34,788 nt of DNA, taken from NCBI GenBank assembly GCA_903885665.1, contig CAISJL010000040.1, forward strand, positions 1 to 34,788, given 5' to 3'. The position numbers and the translations under genes were made by a program. The notes beneath the pieces were generated by a model. It was not told the DNA's origin, searched no databases, and saw only the letters and a list, made by a program, of their open reading frames with translations. The DNA is from an uncultured beta proteobacterium. GTDB lineage: Bacteria > Pseudomonadota > Gammaproteobacteria > Burkholderiales > SG8-41. Shown in pieces: positions 1-8,201 of the stretch (the stretch's first letter is position 1; the number at the start of each line of letters is the position of its first letter).

Positions 1-158
1 TGCTGGCACTCGGCAGGGCAAGCGCCGCCTGCCACACTCACCAGCAACCACTGGTTTTTGAGACTTCGAAGCGACACTGGCTGGCCTTTGACATCCTTGG
101 CTTGCAGGTCTGGCATGGCCGCCACCGGCAGAATCAACTCGCCAAAGCTGCCATCATT
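1..158 (-). pseudogene. SCO-like cytochrome oxidase accessory protein, internal fragment
   Basis: Reading leftward, one frame gives a stretch beginning NDGSFGELILP and later NQWLLVSVAGGACPAEC, running off the window edge. The WLLVSV-GGAC-xx-C pattern resembles the thioredoxin-fold SCO/SenC-like protein encoded beside heme A synthase and cytochrome oxidase assembly genes in Burkholderiales, just after its N-terminal membrane anchor. The anchor and start codon are missing: upstream of about position 158 the frame is open but unrelated, and the other frame there encodes the start of a UGSC-like protein. This piece is clearly GC-richer than the rest of the window. The family call is from memory of the motif and is moderate. 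It is either a real truncated gene or a contig-end chimera. Confidence 0.5.
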
Positions 159-280
159 TTGTCTACGGGAGCTTTTGCATTGTCTAGAAATCCAATGCGT
201 AGACCTTGCAGCGTGTGAGGGCGAGGAGATGCACCGACACTTAGAGGTTGAGCTTGTCCCTCGGGTGAGATGAAATTCAT
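134..280 (-). pseudogene. UGSC-like protein, truncated 5' end (48 codons then stop)
   Basis: An ATG at 280 preceded by an AAGGGA ribosome site opens a 48-codon frame. It contains LQGLRIGFLDNAKAPVDKMM, which resembles the N-terminal strand and loop of UGSC-type proteins often found beside Bug receptors and MmgE/PrpD genes; full-length members are much longer. The frame hits TGA at 136-134, and the DNA past about 158 reads as a different gene in another frame. It lies 73 bases downstream of the Bug gene on the same strand, so the pair probably formed an operon. The natural start with its ribosome site and the abrupt loss of homology point to a broken gene. Family recognition is moderate. Confidence 0.5.
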
Positions 281-353
281 TAGTTTCCCTTTGTGTTTGC
301 TTTAAATTTGTTTATTAGTATCTATGTTATCTAACCAATTATAAATTTTAAAA

Positions 354-1334
354 TTAGCTTAATTTAATTCCAGCCTCTCGGACAACTTTATCCCACTTGA
401 CAATATCTTTTTTGATGAAAGTTAAGAATTCTTCGGGTGTGCTACCCACTAATTCCACACCTTGGGCGAAAAATTGACGACGCAACTCTTCATGGCTTGC
501 CATTTTATTAACTTCTTCGGAAAGTCGATTGATGATTTCTCGTGTTATTCCATTAGGACCAAGTAATCCGATATGAACGCTAGCTTCGTAGTTGGTATAG
601 CCAGCCTCAGCAATACTAGCAACATCAGGTAGGATAGGCATGCGATCTATACTAGTCACTGCGATAGCTCGTAATTTGCCAGCTTTAACTTGAGGTAGAG
701 ACGTTGAGGGAGTGTCAATCATAATTTGCGCATTACCGGCAATAGTATCAATCAAGCCCGGGGCGTTGCTTTTGTAAGGCACCTGTAGAAAGCGAACTCC
801 TGAAATAGCCATCAGCATTTCTAGTGCTAGATGACCTGCTGTCGCATTGCCTCCAGTAGCTGCAATTATTTGTCCCGGTTTTGATTTGGCAAGTTTAACT
901 AAGGATTGTAGTGTGCTGACGTTAAGCGATGGATGCGCGACTAGCATTAATGGTCCACGCGCTATAATGCTTATAGCAGTGAAATCGCGGATTGTGTCAT
1001 AGGGGAGTTTCATTAGGCTTGGATTTATGGTGTGCGTGCCTGCTGGCGCAACCATTAACGTATAGCCATCTGGCGCGGCTTTGGCTACGAAACCCGAGCC
1101 AATTACACTGCTGCCACCTGGCCGATTGTCCACCATAAATGTTTGGCCTAAACCTTCGGATAATTTCTGGGCAGTGTTCCGCGCTATTAGATCAACGTTT
1201 CCGCCTGCTGTTACTGGTGCTATAATGCGGACTATCTTGCTTGGGTATGGTAAGTTTTGCGCCAGCGAAATTGTTATCCATTGAAAAAATAATAAGATAA
1301 TCAAATAATGATGCCAACGATTGATTAACCGCAT
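354..1334 (-). CDS. Bug/TctC-family periplasmic solute receptor (copy 1)
   Basis: This encodes an exported substrate-binding protein of the tripartite tricarboxylate (Bug) family, about 326 residues, normal for the family. The chosen ATG at 1334 has GAGGAG seven bases upstream; an earlier in-frame ATG at 1376 has no ribosome site. A signal peptide runs to about residue 25 (ISLAQ). The mature part shows the N-terminal strand and loop (VRIIAPVTAGGNVDLIAR), VDNRPGG at about 68-74, PDGYTL at about 88-93 and VPYKSN near 185, where most copies have PYKG. The usual WYG segment is replaced by HIGLLGP. Ligands of the family are typically carboxylates; this one cannot be assigned. It diverges from the SDR gene and precedes the broken UGSC-like gene. 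Confidence 0.93.
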   Translation of the reverse strand: MRLINRWHHYLIILLFFQWITISLAQNLPYPSKIVRIIAPVTAGGNVDLIARNTAQKLSEGLGQTFMVDNRPGGSSVIGSGFVAKAAPDGYTLMVAPAGTHTINPSLMKLPYDTIRDFTAISIIARGPLMLVAHPSLNVSTLQSLVKLAKSKPGQIIAATGGNATAGHLALEMLMAISGVRFLQVPYKSNAPGLIDTIAGNAQIMIDTPSTSLPQVKAGKLRAIAVTSIDRMPILPDVASIAEAGYTNYEASVHIGLLGPNGITREIINRLSEEVNKMASHEELRRQFFAQGVELVGSTPEEFLTFIKKDIVKWDKVVREAGIKLS

Positions 1335-1579
1335 AAACGTCTCCTCAGATGTAATTATTGTAGGATTTGTTAGCATTAACTATGAAGTAATTTTGGACTA
1401 TTCATATAAGCCTGTAAATTTAATTTTGATAACTAATCGATTGTTGCTTGACTATGATTGAAATAAAATCCCGGCTACTTTTTATACATATTGGATTGTG
1501 ACTTGAATTAACATATTTCCTATCTCTCTACATAGTCCCTACAATAGGGGGATATTTAAAAATAAACTGGGAGTTATTA

Positions 1580-2431
1580 ATGGGACAATATGACGGAAAA
1601 GTCGCGCTAATTACAGGAGCTGGTGGCATGAAGGGGATTGGTCGCGCCTGCGCATTGAAACTTGCTGCACAAGGTGCTGATATTGTGATTTCAGATTTTA
1701 AGCGGCCTACCAATGATTTGCCCCCGCAAGAAATTAAGGCGCAGTGGCGTAGCATTGATAGTGTTGCTGAGGAAATTGAGGCGCTTGGCCGACGTTGCTT
1801 GCGTGTATGGTGTAATTTAACAATCAGTTCGCAAATTGAAGACTTAGCTGCTCGTGCGGCTTCTCATTTTGGTCATATCGATATTTTAATTAATAATGCG
1901 CGAGCAATCATTGGCCGTGATCGGGTTGGTGTTACAGATCTAAGCGAGGAGGTGTGGGGGCAGTTTTTACGCATTAACACCACAGCAGCATTCTTGAATA
2001 TCAAACATGTGGGCCGCATTATGGTGGAGCAAGGTAATGGGGGGCGCATCATTAATATTGCATCTGATGCGTCCAAACGCGCGAAGATAAATACCGCGGC
2101 TTATACGACCTCTAAGTTTGCGCTGATTGGATTGACTCAAGCTTCTGCCTTAGATCTAGCGCAACATCACATTACTGTTAATGCTGTCTGTCCAGGCTCA
2201 GTGAATACCGACCGCTTTAACTATTGGGAAGCTGATCAAGCCCAGGTTAGAAATATGAGCCTTGAAGATTTTCGGGCAAGTGTTGTAGTTGATGCAGGGA
2301 AGTCGGTGCCGCTGGGGCGTGTTGCTGAACCTGAAGATGTCGCAAACGTAGTCTCTTTTTTAGCGTCAGCAGAGGCTGGTTTTATTACAGGTCAAGCATA
2401 TAACGTTAACGGTGGTACATTGTTTCATTAA
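1580..2431 (+). CDS. Short-chain dehydrogenase/reductase (SDR)
   Basis: A classical SDR of 283 residues that should catalyse NAD(P)-dependent alcohol/ketone interconversion in the cytoplasm. The nucleotide loop is ITGAGGMKGIGRA (about 11-23), a slightly longer version of TGxxxGIG. LINNAR is at 104-108, the active-site Asn is at 133, Ser162 lies in IASDAS and Tyr175/Lys179 in YTTSK. The C-terminal FITGQAYNVNGG is typical. A GGGAG ribosome site precedes the ATG. The acidic residue after strand 2 (SDF, about 38-40) favours NAD, by inference. An insertion of roughly 20 residues follows that strand (PTNDLPPQEIKAQ). It is the first gene of a plus-strand run with MmgE/PrpD and Bug copy 2, so the substrate is probably a hydroxy acid from that pathway. 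Confidence 0.92.
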   Translation: MGQYDGKVALITGAGGMKGIGRACALKLAAQGADIVISDFKRPTNDLPPQEIKAQWRSIDSVAEEIEALGRRCLRVWCNLTISSQIEDLAARAASHFGHIDILINNARAIIGRDRVGVTDLSEEVWGQFLRINTTAAFLNIKHVGRIMVEQGNGGRIINIASDASKRAKINTAAYTTSKFALIGLTQASALDLAQHHITVNAVCPGSVNTDRFNYWEADQAQVRNMSLEDFRASVVVDAGKSVPLGRVAEPEDVANVVSFLASAEAGFITGQAYNVNGGTLFH

Positions 2432-2473
2432 CATGTATGTGCTTAATTAATGAATAATTTTGATTAATAAAAA

Positions 2474-2491
2474 TAAACATAAACATAAACA
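2474..2491 (+). repeat. Three tandem copies of TAAACA
   Basis: A short hexanucleotide repeat in the AT-rich 149-base gap between the SDR and MmgE/PrpD genes. It has only three copies and probably reflects base composition, but it is the only ordered element in this gap. No terminator is visible, consistent with co-transcription. Confidence 0.5.
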
Positions 2492-2580
2492 TAAAAATTA
2501 TTAAAAATTAAGAATATTAAAAAGTAGTGATTTAAAAATAGTTTAATAAGAAAATTAATAAATTCATTGGAGGTTGAGTA

Positions 2581-3951
2581 GTGTATATCGCAGAACGTAT
2601 TGCTCAGGGTGTATTAAATATACAGTATGAGACGCTTCCCAAAGAAGCTATCCATTGGGCCAAGGTGGGTGTATTAGATTACATGGGATGCACGGTTGCA
2701 GGGTCTACGGAACCTGCTGCTAGAATTGCTATAGATGTATTGATTGATCAGGCAGGCATTGGCAACAGTGTGTTGATTGGCCGCACTGAACGCTTACCAG
2801 CACTAGAGGCTGCAGTTGTTAATGGTACTGCCTCGCATGCGCTAGATTTTGATGATATTAGCAATACGATGGGCGGACACCCTTCGGCTCCGTTGCTATC
2901 GGCATTATTTGCATTGGCCGACGAAGGTGAATACAGTGGGCGTGCATTGTTAGCAGCTTACGTTGCAGGTTTTGAAGTAGAAACTAAAATAGCGCGTGGT
3001 GTTCATTTTCATCACTATACCAAAGGCTGGCATCCAACATCGACCTTAGGTATTTTTGGAGTGGCAGCCGCTTGTGCGCATTTAATGGGTCTTGATTTGG
3101 CAAAGACTACTACGGCAATTGCAATTGCTGCGTCTTCATCCTCGGGCATTAAGGCTAACTTCGGTACCATGACTAAACCCTTGCATGTAGGGCTATGTGC
3201 TCGTGCAGGTATGTTTGCTGCAAAGCTGGCTGCCAAAGGCTTTACAGCTAGCCCCAATGTGTTTGAGCATAAGCAGGGATTTCTCGATGTATATAATGGT
3301 GCCGGCACCTACAATGTCGATAGAATATTCGAGCTTTGGGCGGCGCCATTAGATATTGTGGAACCTGGAATTGCAATTAAACAATACCCTTGTTGTGGCA
3401 GTATGCATCCAGCTTTAGATGCCATGTTGCAACTGGTGCGTAAGCACGACTTGTTGCCCGATCAGGTATCGAAGATTAAAGTTTGGTTGCATACGCGACG
3501 ATTGGAACATACGAATCGACCTTGGCCCAATAGTGAGTTAGATGCAAAATTTAGTGTTCAGTATGGTGTTGCACGTGCAATCACTGATCGTAAGATTATT
3601 ATGGCACAGTTTGAAGGGCAGGCTTTTAGCGATGCAGTTGTACATAAATTATTGGCCAAAATTGAGGCTTTTCCCTATACAGTTGATCAATTTCCTGAGA
3701 GCAATCATTTTGGAGCCGAAGTTGAAGTGTTAACAAATAATGGTCAAATGCTAAAGGCTAGGGTTGAGCAAGCGGTTGGTAGAACCTCTAGTGATCCTTT
3801 GCCTCGAGATCTATTGCGAGCAAAGTTTGAAAATTGCTCCTCTCGTGTTTTGAAACCCAGTGCCATTAAGCAACTCTATGAATGCATTGATACTCTGGAG
3901 CTCGCAAGTGATGTGCGATTGATCACACAATTATCAACGCAACTGCTGTAA
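2581..3951 (+). CDS. MmgE/PrpD family dehydratase/decarboxylase (copy 1)
   Basis: A 456-residue member of the family containing 2-methylcitrate dehydratase, cis-aconitate decarboxylase and related carboxylate lyases or epimerases. The start is GTG, supported by GGAGG seven bases upstream. Family motifs are intact: ASHALDFDD (about 84-92) with D89, GGHPSAP with H100, GWHPTS with H151, NFGTMTKPLHVG with K199 and H202, and KQYPCCGSMH further on. These match the positions of the acidic, His and Lys active-site residues known in cis-aconitate decarboxylase. The reaction cannot be fixed from sequence. It lies 149 bases after the SDR gene and 69 bases before Bug copy 2 on the same strand, suggesting one operon for uptake and breakdown of a branched or hydroxylated carboxylate. 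Confidence 0.92.
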   Translation: MYIAERIAQGVLNIQYETLPKEAIHWAKVGVLDYMGCTVAGSTEPAARIAIDVLIDQAGIGNSVLIGRTERLPALEAAVVNGTASHALDFDDISNTMGGHPSAPLLSALFALADEGEYSGRALLAAYVAGFEVETKIARGVHFHHYTKGWHPTSTLGIFGVAAACAHLMGLDLAKTTTAIAIAASSSSGIKANFGTMTKPLHVGLCARAGMFAAKLAAKGFTASPNVFEHKQGFLDVYNGAGTYNVDRIFELWAAPLDIVEPGIAIKQYPCCGSMHPALDAMLQLVRKHDLLPDQVSKIKVWLHTRRLEHTNRPWPNSELDAKFSVQYGVARAITDRKIIMAQFEGQAFSDAVVHKLLAKIEAFPYTVDQFPESNHFGAEVEVLTNNGQMLKARVEQAVGRTSSDPLPRDLLRAKFENCSSRVLKPSAIKQLYECIDTLELASDVRLITQLSTQLL

Positions 3952-4020
3952 ATTAATGGTAACCTTGGATGCTTTAGTCGTCCAATGTAATGCTGTTTAG
4001 TCTTAATTAAGGATATTTTT

Positions 4021-4980
4021 ATGCGATCAATGCAATGTTTTATTTCAGTACTGTTTGCTTTCATCTCTCTCGGTATTGATGCACAAACATACCCAAGTAA
4101 GACCATACGATTAGTATCACCTTATGCCCCAGGGGGTGGAACTGATATATTAGCGCGTCTAATTGGCCAGAAGCTTTCAGAAGCTTTTGCTTATGCGGTT
4201 ATTGTTGAGAATCGTCCTGGTGCTGGCGGTACTATTGGCACCGAGGTAGTCGCCAGATCGCTTCCAGATGGGTATACCATCATGATTGCCTCACCGTCGC
4301 CAATTGTAGTTGCCCCTCATCTGCAAGCTAAATTAGGTTACGACCCATTAAAAGACTTAAGCCCTATTACGATGATCTCGGTAGTGCCAGCAGTATTAAT
4401 TGTTAATCCATCGTTGCCGGTAAAGTCAGTTAAGGAGTTGATCGCTTTAGCTAAACTGAAGCCTGATCAATTGACATTTTCTTCGTCGGGTAATGGCGGT
4501 ACTGGGCATCTAGCAGGAGAGATGCTTAAAATGATGACCAAAACTCAAATGATCCATATTCCTTATAAAGGTACGGGTCCTGCAACTACTGCAGTCGTGA
4601 GCGGTGAAGTATCTTTAAGTTTTGGTAATATTATGTCGACATTACCTTATGTCAGAAACGGTCGCCTACGAGGTATAGCAGTTACAACCCCCACTCGATC
4701 TCCTGTATTACCCGAAGTGCCTGCAGTTGCTGAGTTCTTGCCTGGCTATTCTGCAGGGCCTTGGTATGGTGTGCTGGCGCCAGCAGGTCTGCCTTCTGCA
4801 ATAGCTGATCGATTGCATCGTGAAATTGTGAAGATATTACATTCGCCAGAGGTCGCTAAAGTGTTAAAAGCAGAAGGGGCTGATCCGGTTGGAAACACAC
4901 CGGCTGAGTTTGCTGCGCATCTACGAGATGAGACAGAACGTTGGGGCAAAGTCGTACGAGAAACAAAGATGAAGTTTTGA
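4021..4980 (+). CDS. Bug/TctC-family periplasmic solute receptor (copy 2)
   Basis: A 319-residue exported receptor with a short signal peptide ending near residue 21 (GIDAQ). It carries the beta-strand and loop IRLVSPYAPGGGTDILAR, then VENRPGAGGTIGTE (Glu in place of the usual Asp in VDNRPG), LPDGYTIM, HIPYKGTGPA and WYGVLAPAGLP. An AAGGA ribosome site lies before the ATG. Last gene of the SDR-MmgE/PrpD-Bug run and followed by a strong palindromic terminator, so it should be co-expressed with those enzymes. Its ligand is probably their substrate, by inference. Confidence 0.94.
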   Translation: MRSMQCFISVLFAFISLGIDAQTYPSKTIRLVSPYAPGGGTDILARLIGQKLSEAFAYAVIVENRPGAGGTIGTEVVARSLPDGYTIMIASPSPIVVAPHLQAKLGYDPLKDLSPITMISVVPAVLIVNPSLPVKSVKELIALAKLKPDQLTFSSSGNGGTGHLAGEMLKMMTKTQMIHIPYKGTGPATTAVVSGEVSLSFGNIMSTLPYVRNGRLRGIAVTTPTRSPVLPEVPAVAEFLPGYSAGPWYGVLAPAGLPSAIADRLHREIVKILHSPEVAKVLKAEGADPVGNTPAEFAAHLRDETERWGKVVRETKMKF

Positions 4981-5048
4981 TTTAAATTTTTTATTTTGTT
5001 CTGTATATTAATGGCGATTATTTTAAAAAAATAATAAAAACTGATGGT

Positions 5049-5087
5049 TAATAAACCTGGCCAGAAATTTTCTGGCCAGGTTTATTA
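5049..5087. terminator. Long perfect palindrome, bidirectional terminator
   Basis: A 19-base-pair stem centred at 5068 with almost no loop. The core is AACCTGGCCAG paired with CTGGCCAGGTT, and the outer arms are A/T, so T-runs follow the GC core on both strands. It separates the convergent Bug copy 2 (plus) and small heat shock gene (minus) and ends two bases from the heat shock stop codon, ideal for stopping transcription from both sides. Confidence 0.85.
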
Positions 5088-5088
5088 T

Positions 5089-5559
5089 TTAAGCAGCTAT
5101 TTTGTCTTTATCTTGTGAGACTAGGTATTTGGAATCGCCACCGATCATAATTTTACGGGGAAGCTTCTCTTCTGGAATGACATTTTCTAGTTTGATGACT
5201 AGAAGACCATTCTCGAATTCAGCAGAGCGAACTACGACTGTTTCAGCTAAAGTGAACTGATGACTGAAGTCGCGATTGGCAATCCCTTTGTGTAAATATT
5301 CACCATCAGCACGATTTTGGGTTTTACCTACAACAGTGAGTTTGTTGCCCTCTGCAGTAATATCGATTTCTTCACTTTTAAAACCAGCAATCGCTAACTC
5401 TATGGCGTAATGACGCTCGCTAATTTTAAGAATGTTATAGGGCGGATAGCTTTGTGATTTTCCGGTGTTATCTATAGCATTCATTTGTTCAAATGAGTCA
5501 ATGGGCCGATCAAAACCGATAGTGCTTAAGAGCAAGTTTCTGTTAAATGGGTAGTTCAT
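5089..5559 (-). CDS. Small heat shock protein, Hsp20/alpha-crystallin (IbpA-like)
   Basis: A 156-residue ATP-independent holdase that binds unfolding proteins in the cytoplasm. The N-terminus MNYPFNRNLLLSTIGFDR and the entry YPPYNILKISERHYAIELAIAGF are typical of the IbpA class. The alpha-crystallin domain runs from about 40 to 130 (DITAEGNKLTVVGK, then FSHQFTLAE and FENGLLVIKL), and the short tail has IMIGG in place of the classical IxI/V anchor. AAGGAG precedes the ATG. A sigma-32-type promoter and a possible thermosensor leader lie just upstream. It is a housekeeping stress gene among catabolic genes, with no functional link to its neighbours. Confidence 0.94.
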   Translation of the reverse strand: MNYPFNRNLLLSTIGFDRPIDSFEQMNAIDNTGKSQSYPPYNILKISERHYAIELAIAGFKSEEIDITAEGNKLTVVGKTQNRADGEYLHKGIANRDFSHQFTLAETVVVRSAEFENGLLVIKLENVIPEEKLPRKIMIGGDSKYLVSQDKDKIAA

Positions 5560-5585
5560 GAGATCTCCTTAAATATAAGCAAGTT
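5560..5585 (-). promoter_or_regulatory. Possible ROSE-like RNA thermometer at the ribosome site
   Basis: In the leader RNA of the small heat shock gene, the segment CUUGCU lies a few bases before AAGGAG and can pair with it imperfectly, with a G facing G. That arrangement (UUGCU opposite the Shine-Dalgarno) is the hallmark of ROSE elements upstream of hsp20/ibpA genes in proteobacteria. The predicted leader is about 55 bases, at the short end for ROSE. No folding was computed, so this is a motif-level suggestion. Confidence 0.35.
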
Positions 5586-5622
5586 AAAGTTGCCTAAACC
5601 CCGAAAGCATCTAGGTAATGCG

Positions 5623-5655
5623 TATATTTGGATCAATCACTGGGTTTCAAGGGGG
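5623..5655 (-). promoter_or_regulatory. Sigma-32 (RpoH) type heat-shock promoter
   Basis: On the minus strand the -35 region reads CCCCCTTGAA, followed after 14 bases by CCAAATATA. The RpoH consensus is CCCTTGAA, 13-14 bases, then CCCCATnTA, so the -35 is essentially perfect and the -10 keeps CC, AT and TA. It points at the small heat shock gene 64 bases away, exactly where such a promoter is expected. Confidence 0.7.
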
Positions 5656-5748
5656 TTGAATTGTTAGCTAATGCCCCAATGTATTCTGAATTGGATATTA
5701 AGAAACTAGAAAAATATAAATAATTAAGAAAAATAAGTTCAATTAATT

Positions 5749-6768
5749 TTAATCAATTTTTATATGTGCTGTTTTAACGACGCCAGCCCATTTTTTGACC
5801 TCAGAATGGATATAGGCACCAAACTCATCCGGCGAGCTCGGTGTGGGGTCTAATCCCTGTTTCTGTAGATCCGTTTTAATTTCTGGGCTCAATAAGATGG
5901 CTACAAATTCTTTATTCAATTTATCAATAATTGGGCGAGGCGTTTTTAATGGTGCTAGCACGCCATACCAGTTATTTGCTTCAAAACCTTTTACGCCGCT
6001 TTCTGAGACAGTGGGGACGTCCGGCAGAAATGATGCTCGTTTGATCGTTGTTACAGCAATGGAACGGATTCTGCCACTGTTCATGAAGGGAATTGCACTA
6101 GCTGCGGTAGCAAACATCATTTGAATTTGTCCGCCAACTAAATCAACCATTGCTGGCCCGCCACCTTTGTAGGGTACGTTCATGATTTTTGTATTGGCCA
6201 TGATATTGAATAATTCATTGGCTAAGTGACCTGCGCCGCCGACCGCAGAGGAGCCACAGGTTAAGGAATTGATTTTGGAGAGGTTAATTAATTCTTTAAC
6301 ATTCTTAACAGGAAGGGAAGGGTGTGTCACAAGGATGTTGGTTGAATCAACGGCTCGTGTGATAGGTGCTAAATCCCTAGCAGGGTCAAACTTTAAGTTT
6401 GTATATAGTGATTGGTTAACCACAATTGGGCCAATAGTCGCAAATAGTATTGTATATCCATCAGCTTTGGCGTTGATGGTCAGTTCGGATGCAATATTGC
6501 CAGATGCCCCAGGTCGATTATCAATAATTACCTGTTGTTGAAATCGTTCCGTGAGCTTTGGTGCAATGGTGCGAGCAGTAATGTCAGCCCCACCGCCAGG
6601 GGGGAAGCCAACCAACATTCGTATTGGTTTTGTGGGATATATGGCCTCTGCTGCATATGTGGTTTGGTGGTTGATCACTAATAGGGTGAATATGCAGACG
6701 CTATTGATGATGTTACTTAATGCTATTTGTGTCAGTGAAATGCGGTGCAAATTAGTATGAAATGTCAT
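5749..6768 (-). CDS. Bug/TctC-family periplasmic solute receptor (copy 3)
   Basis: A 339-residue receptor with a rather long N-terminus before the export signal; the hydrophobic stretch IINSVCIFTLLVI is followed by a likely cleavage near TYAAE (about 40). The mature protein has IRMLVGFPPGGGADITAR, IIDNRPGASGNIASE, KADGYTIL, NVPYKGGGPA and WYGVLAPLKTP. The start chosen has only a weak ribosome site (AAAGA), so the true start could be internal. It diverges from an amidohydrolase gene across a 347-base region with two palindromes, so the two may share control. Confidence 0.92.
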   Translation of the reverse strand: MTFHTNLHRISLTQIALSNIINSVCIFTLLVINHQTTYAAEAIYPTKPIRMLVGFPPGGGADITARTIAPKLTERFQQQVIIDNRPGASGNIASELTINAKADGYTILFATIGPIVVNQSLYTNLKFDPARDLAPITRAVDSTNILVTHPSLPVKNVKELINLSKINSLTCGSSAVGGAGHLANELFNIMANTKIMNVPYKGGGPAMVDLVGGQIQMMFATAASAIPFMNSGRIRSIAVTTIKRASFLPDVPTVSESGVKGFEANNWYGVLAPLKTPRPIIDKLNKEFVAILLSPEIKTDLQKQGLDPTPSSPDEFGAYIHSEVKKWAGVVKTAHIKID

Positions 6769-6918
6769 GTTGATATCTTTAGGTCAATAATTACTTATAT
6801 GATCGGAATTTATTCTGTGGACATAATTGGGAAAAATTATTTGATGAGTGAGTATGTTGCCATAATTTGGTCACTTATTGATCCAAATCGTTTAGTCCGA
6901 TAGGGAGCAAATAAGTCT

Positions 6919-6932
6919 AATAGCTTGCTATT
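6919..6932. promoter_or_regulatory. Palindrome AATAGC-TT-GCTATT, candidate operator
   Basis: Perfect six-base arms around a two-base centre, in the middle of the divergent promoter region. Its size and symmetry suit a dimeric repressor or activator. No regulator gene is present in the window, so the partner is unknown. Confidence 0.35.
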
Positions 6933-6948
6933 TTACTGATATTGTCAT

Positions 6949-6975
6949 GTAGCAATAGAATTGCTACTAATTTTT
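6949..6975 (+). promoter_or_regulatory. Hairpin GTAGCAAT-AGA-ATTGCTAC followed by a T-run
   Basis: Perfect eight-base stem with a three-base loop and then TAATTTTT. As RNA it resembles a small intrinsic terminator, but no plus-strand gene lies just upstream. It could be a leader attenuator, the end of a small RNA, or a second operator sharing the TAGC/GCTA core with the palindrome 16 bases before it. Confidence 0.35.
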
Positions 6976-7115
6976 CGAATGAAATTGGATTGTTGTAGAA
7001 TACTTCTTGTGGTTAATAAGCTTTATTAATTCACCTATAATTTGTTACTACACACCTCAAAAAGTCCATATTGTAAATTAGATATTGTGGTCTACATCAC
7101 AGGAGTTAAACCCAA

Positions 7116-7958
7116 ATGATTATTGATTCTCAAATACATGCGTATGAAGCCAATACACCCAAGCGTCCGTGGCATTCGGTCCCCAATTGGCCCCCTCATG
7201 CCACTGGTGATGAAATGGTCGTTGAGATGGATAAAGTAGGGGTTGATGGTGCAATCTTTATATCTTCTTTTTCAATGTATCGTTACGATGCGAGCTATGC
7301 TGTAGAGGTGCAACAAGCGCATCCTGGTAAGTTTGGTATTGTAAAGCCCCTAGATCCAACGGACATGGCTATTGCGGATGTGGTTGCTGAGTGGAAAAAA
7401 ACACCAGGTGCTGTTGGTGTCCGAATTATGGTTCCTAAGGAGTCTGGACGCGATGTCAATGACCCAGGACTCGAGCGTATACTTCGTGCAGCTGCACAGT
7501 ATGATTTTCCAGTCAATATGTTGTGTTGGGGTAATGTTGATCTTGGAACGGCTCTCGTTGATCGTTATCCTGAAACAAAATTTATTATTGATCACTTAGG
7601 GATTATGCAACCACGGGTTCCCCCAGCGCCTGCTGAGCCTTGGAGCGATTTACCGAAGATATTAGATTTGGCTAAGCGTCAAAATGCAGTCATTAAAATA
7701 AGTGGTGCTTGCACATTGTCACAAAAACCCTATCCGTTTCCCGATATTTGGGATCCGTTAGCACAAATTTTTGATGCATGGGGATTTGAACGTTGCTTGT
7801 GGGGAACGGATTGGACGCGTGCGTTTGCAGTTGTCAATTATCAACAAGCGGTAGAGCCTTTTCGATTAACCGATCGCATCACTAATAGTGAGCGTGCAAT
7901 GCTTATGGGTGGCGCTTGTGCAAAAGCCTATAACTGGATGCCTCAGTTAAATAAGTAA
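7116..7958 (+). CDS. Amidohydrolase family 2 (TIM-barrel metal-dependent hydrolase), copy 1
   Basis: A 280-residue cytoplasmic hydrolase of the amidohydrolase_2 type, related to 2-pyrone-4,6-dicarboxylate lactonase and acyl-carboxylate decarboxylases. The start MIIDSQIHAY keeps the first-strand D-x-Q-x-H, typical of the lactonase-like branch in which the second metal-binding His is replaced. Further motifs are FIIDHLGIM (about 157-165), VIKISGA and RCLWGTDWTR with the terminal-strand Asp. A CAGGAG ribosome site precedes the ATG. A lactone or hydroxy-acid substrate is likely; the exact one is unknown. It diverges from Bug copy 3, a plausible receptor for the same compound. Confidence 0.88.
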   Translation: MIIDSQIHAYEANTPKRPWHSVPNWPPHATGDEMVVEMDKVGVDGAIFISSFSMYRYDASYAVEVQQAHPGKFGIVKPLDPTDMAIADVVAEWKKTPGAVGVRIMVPKESGRDVNDPGLERILRAAAQYDFPVNMLCWGNVDLGTALVDRYPETKFIIDHLGIMQPRVPPAPAEPWSDLPKILDLAKRQNAVIKISGACTLSQKPYPFPDIWDPLAQIFDAWGFERCLWGTDWTRAFAVVNYQQAVEPFRLTDRITNSERAMLMGGACAKAYNWMPQLNK

Positions 7959-8201
7959 CTCTCGCTTTTAATATCAGGTTTTAGTACGTCTTGATGAGGC
8001 CATGGTCGTATTCAATTAATTTTTAATCAACTGTTTAAATGTATTATTTAAATTAACTGTTTAATTGATATCTAATTAATTGTATACTCCATGGCTTGAT
8101 AATATACTCGATTAGTATTCAGATTATTAGCTGTTAAATTATTGTTCTTTAGTTCTAGAAAACTTTAAGTGATTAATTGATTTTTCTTCGCATTGCTTTT
8201 C

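Larger units (their letters stand above)
6769..7115. other. Divergent intergenic region, Bug copy 3 / amidohydrolase
   Basis: 347 bases with no credible gene. It must hold the promoters for both flanking genes. Two inverted repeats stand out, AATAGC-TT-GCTATT at 6919-6932 and GTAGCAAT-AGA-ATTGCTAC at 6949-6967. A CAGGAG ribosome site before 7116 serves the amidohydrolase. Confidence 0.6.

Noticed and set aside
58-273. Plus-strand 71-codon open frame at the left edge
   Set aside because: It has no ribosome site and no family resemblance, and it lies opposite the UGSC-like and SCO-like pieces that do read as protein on the minus strand.
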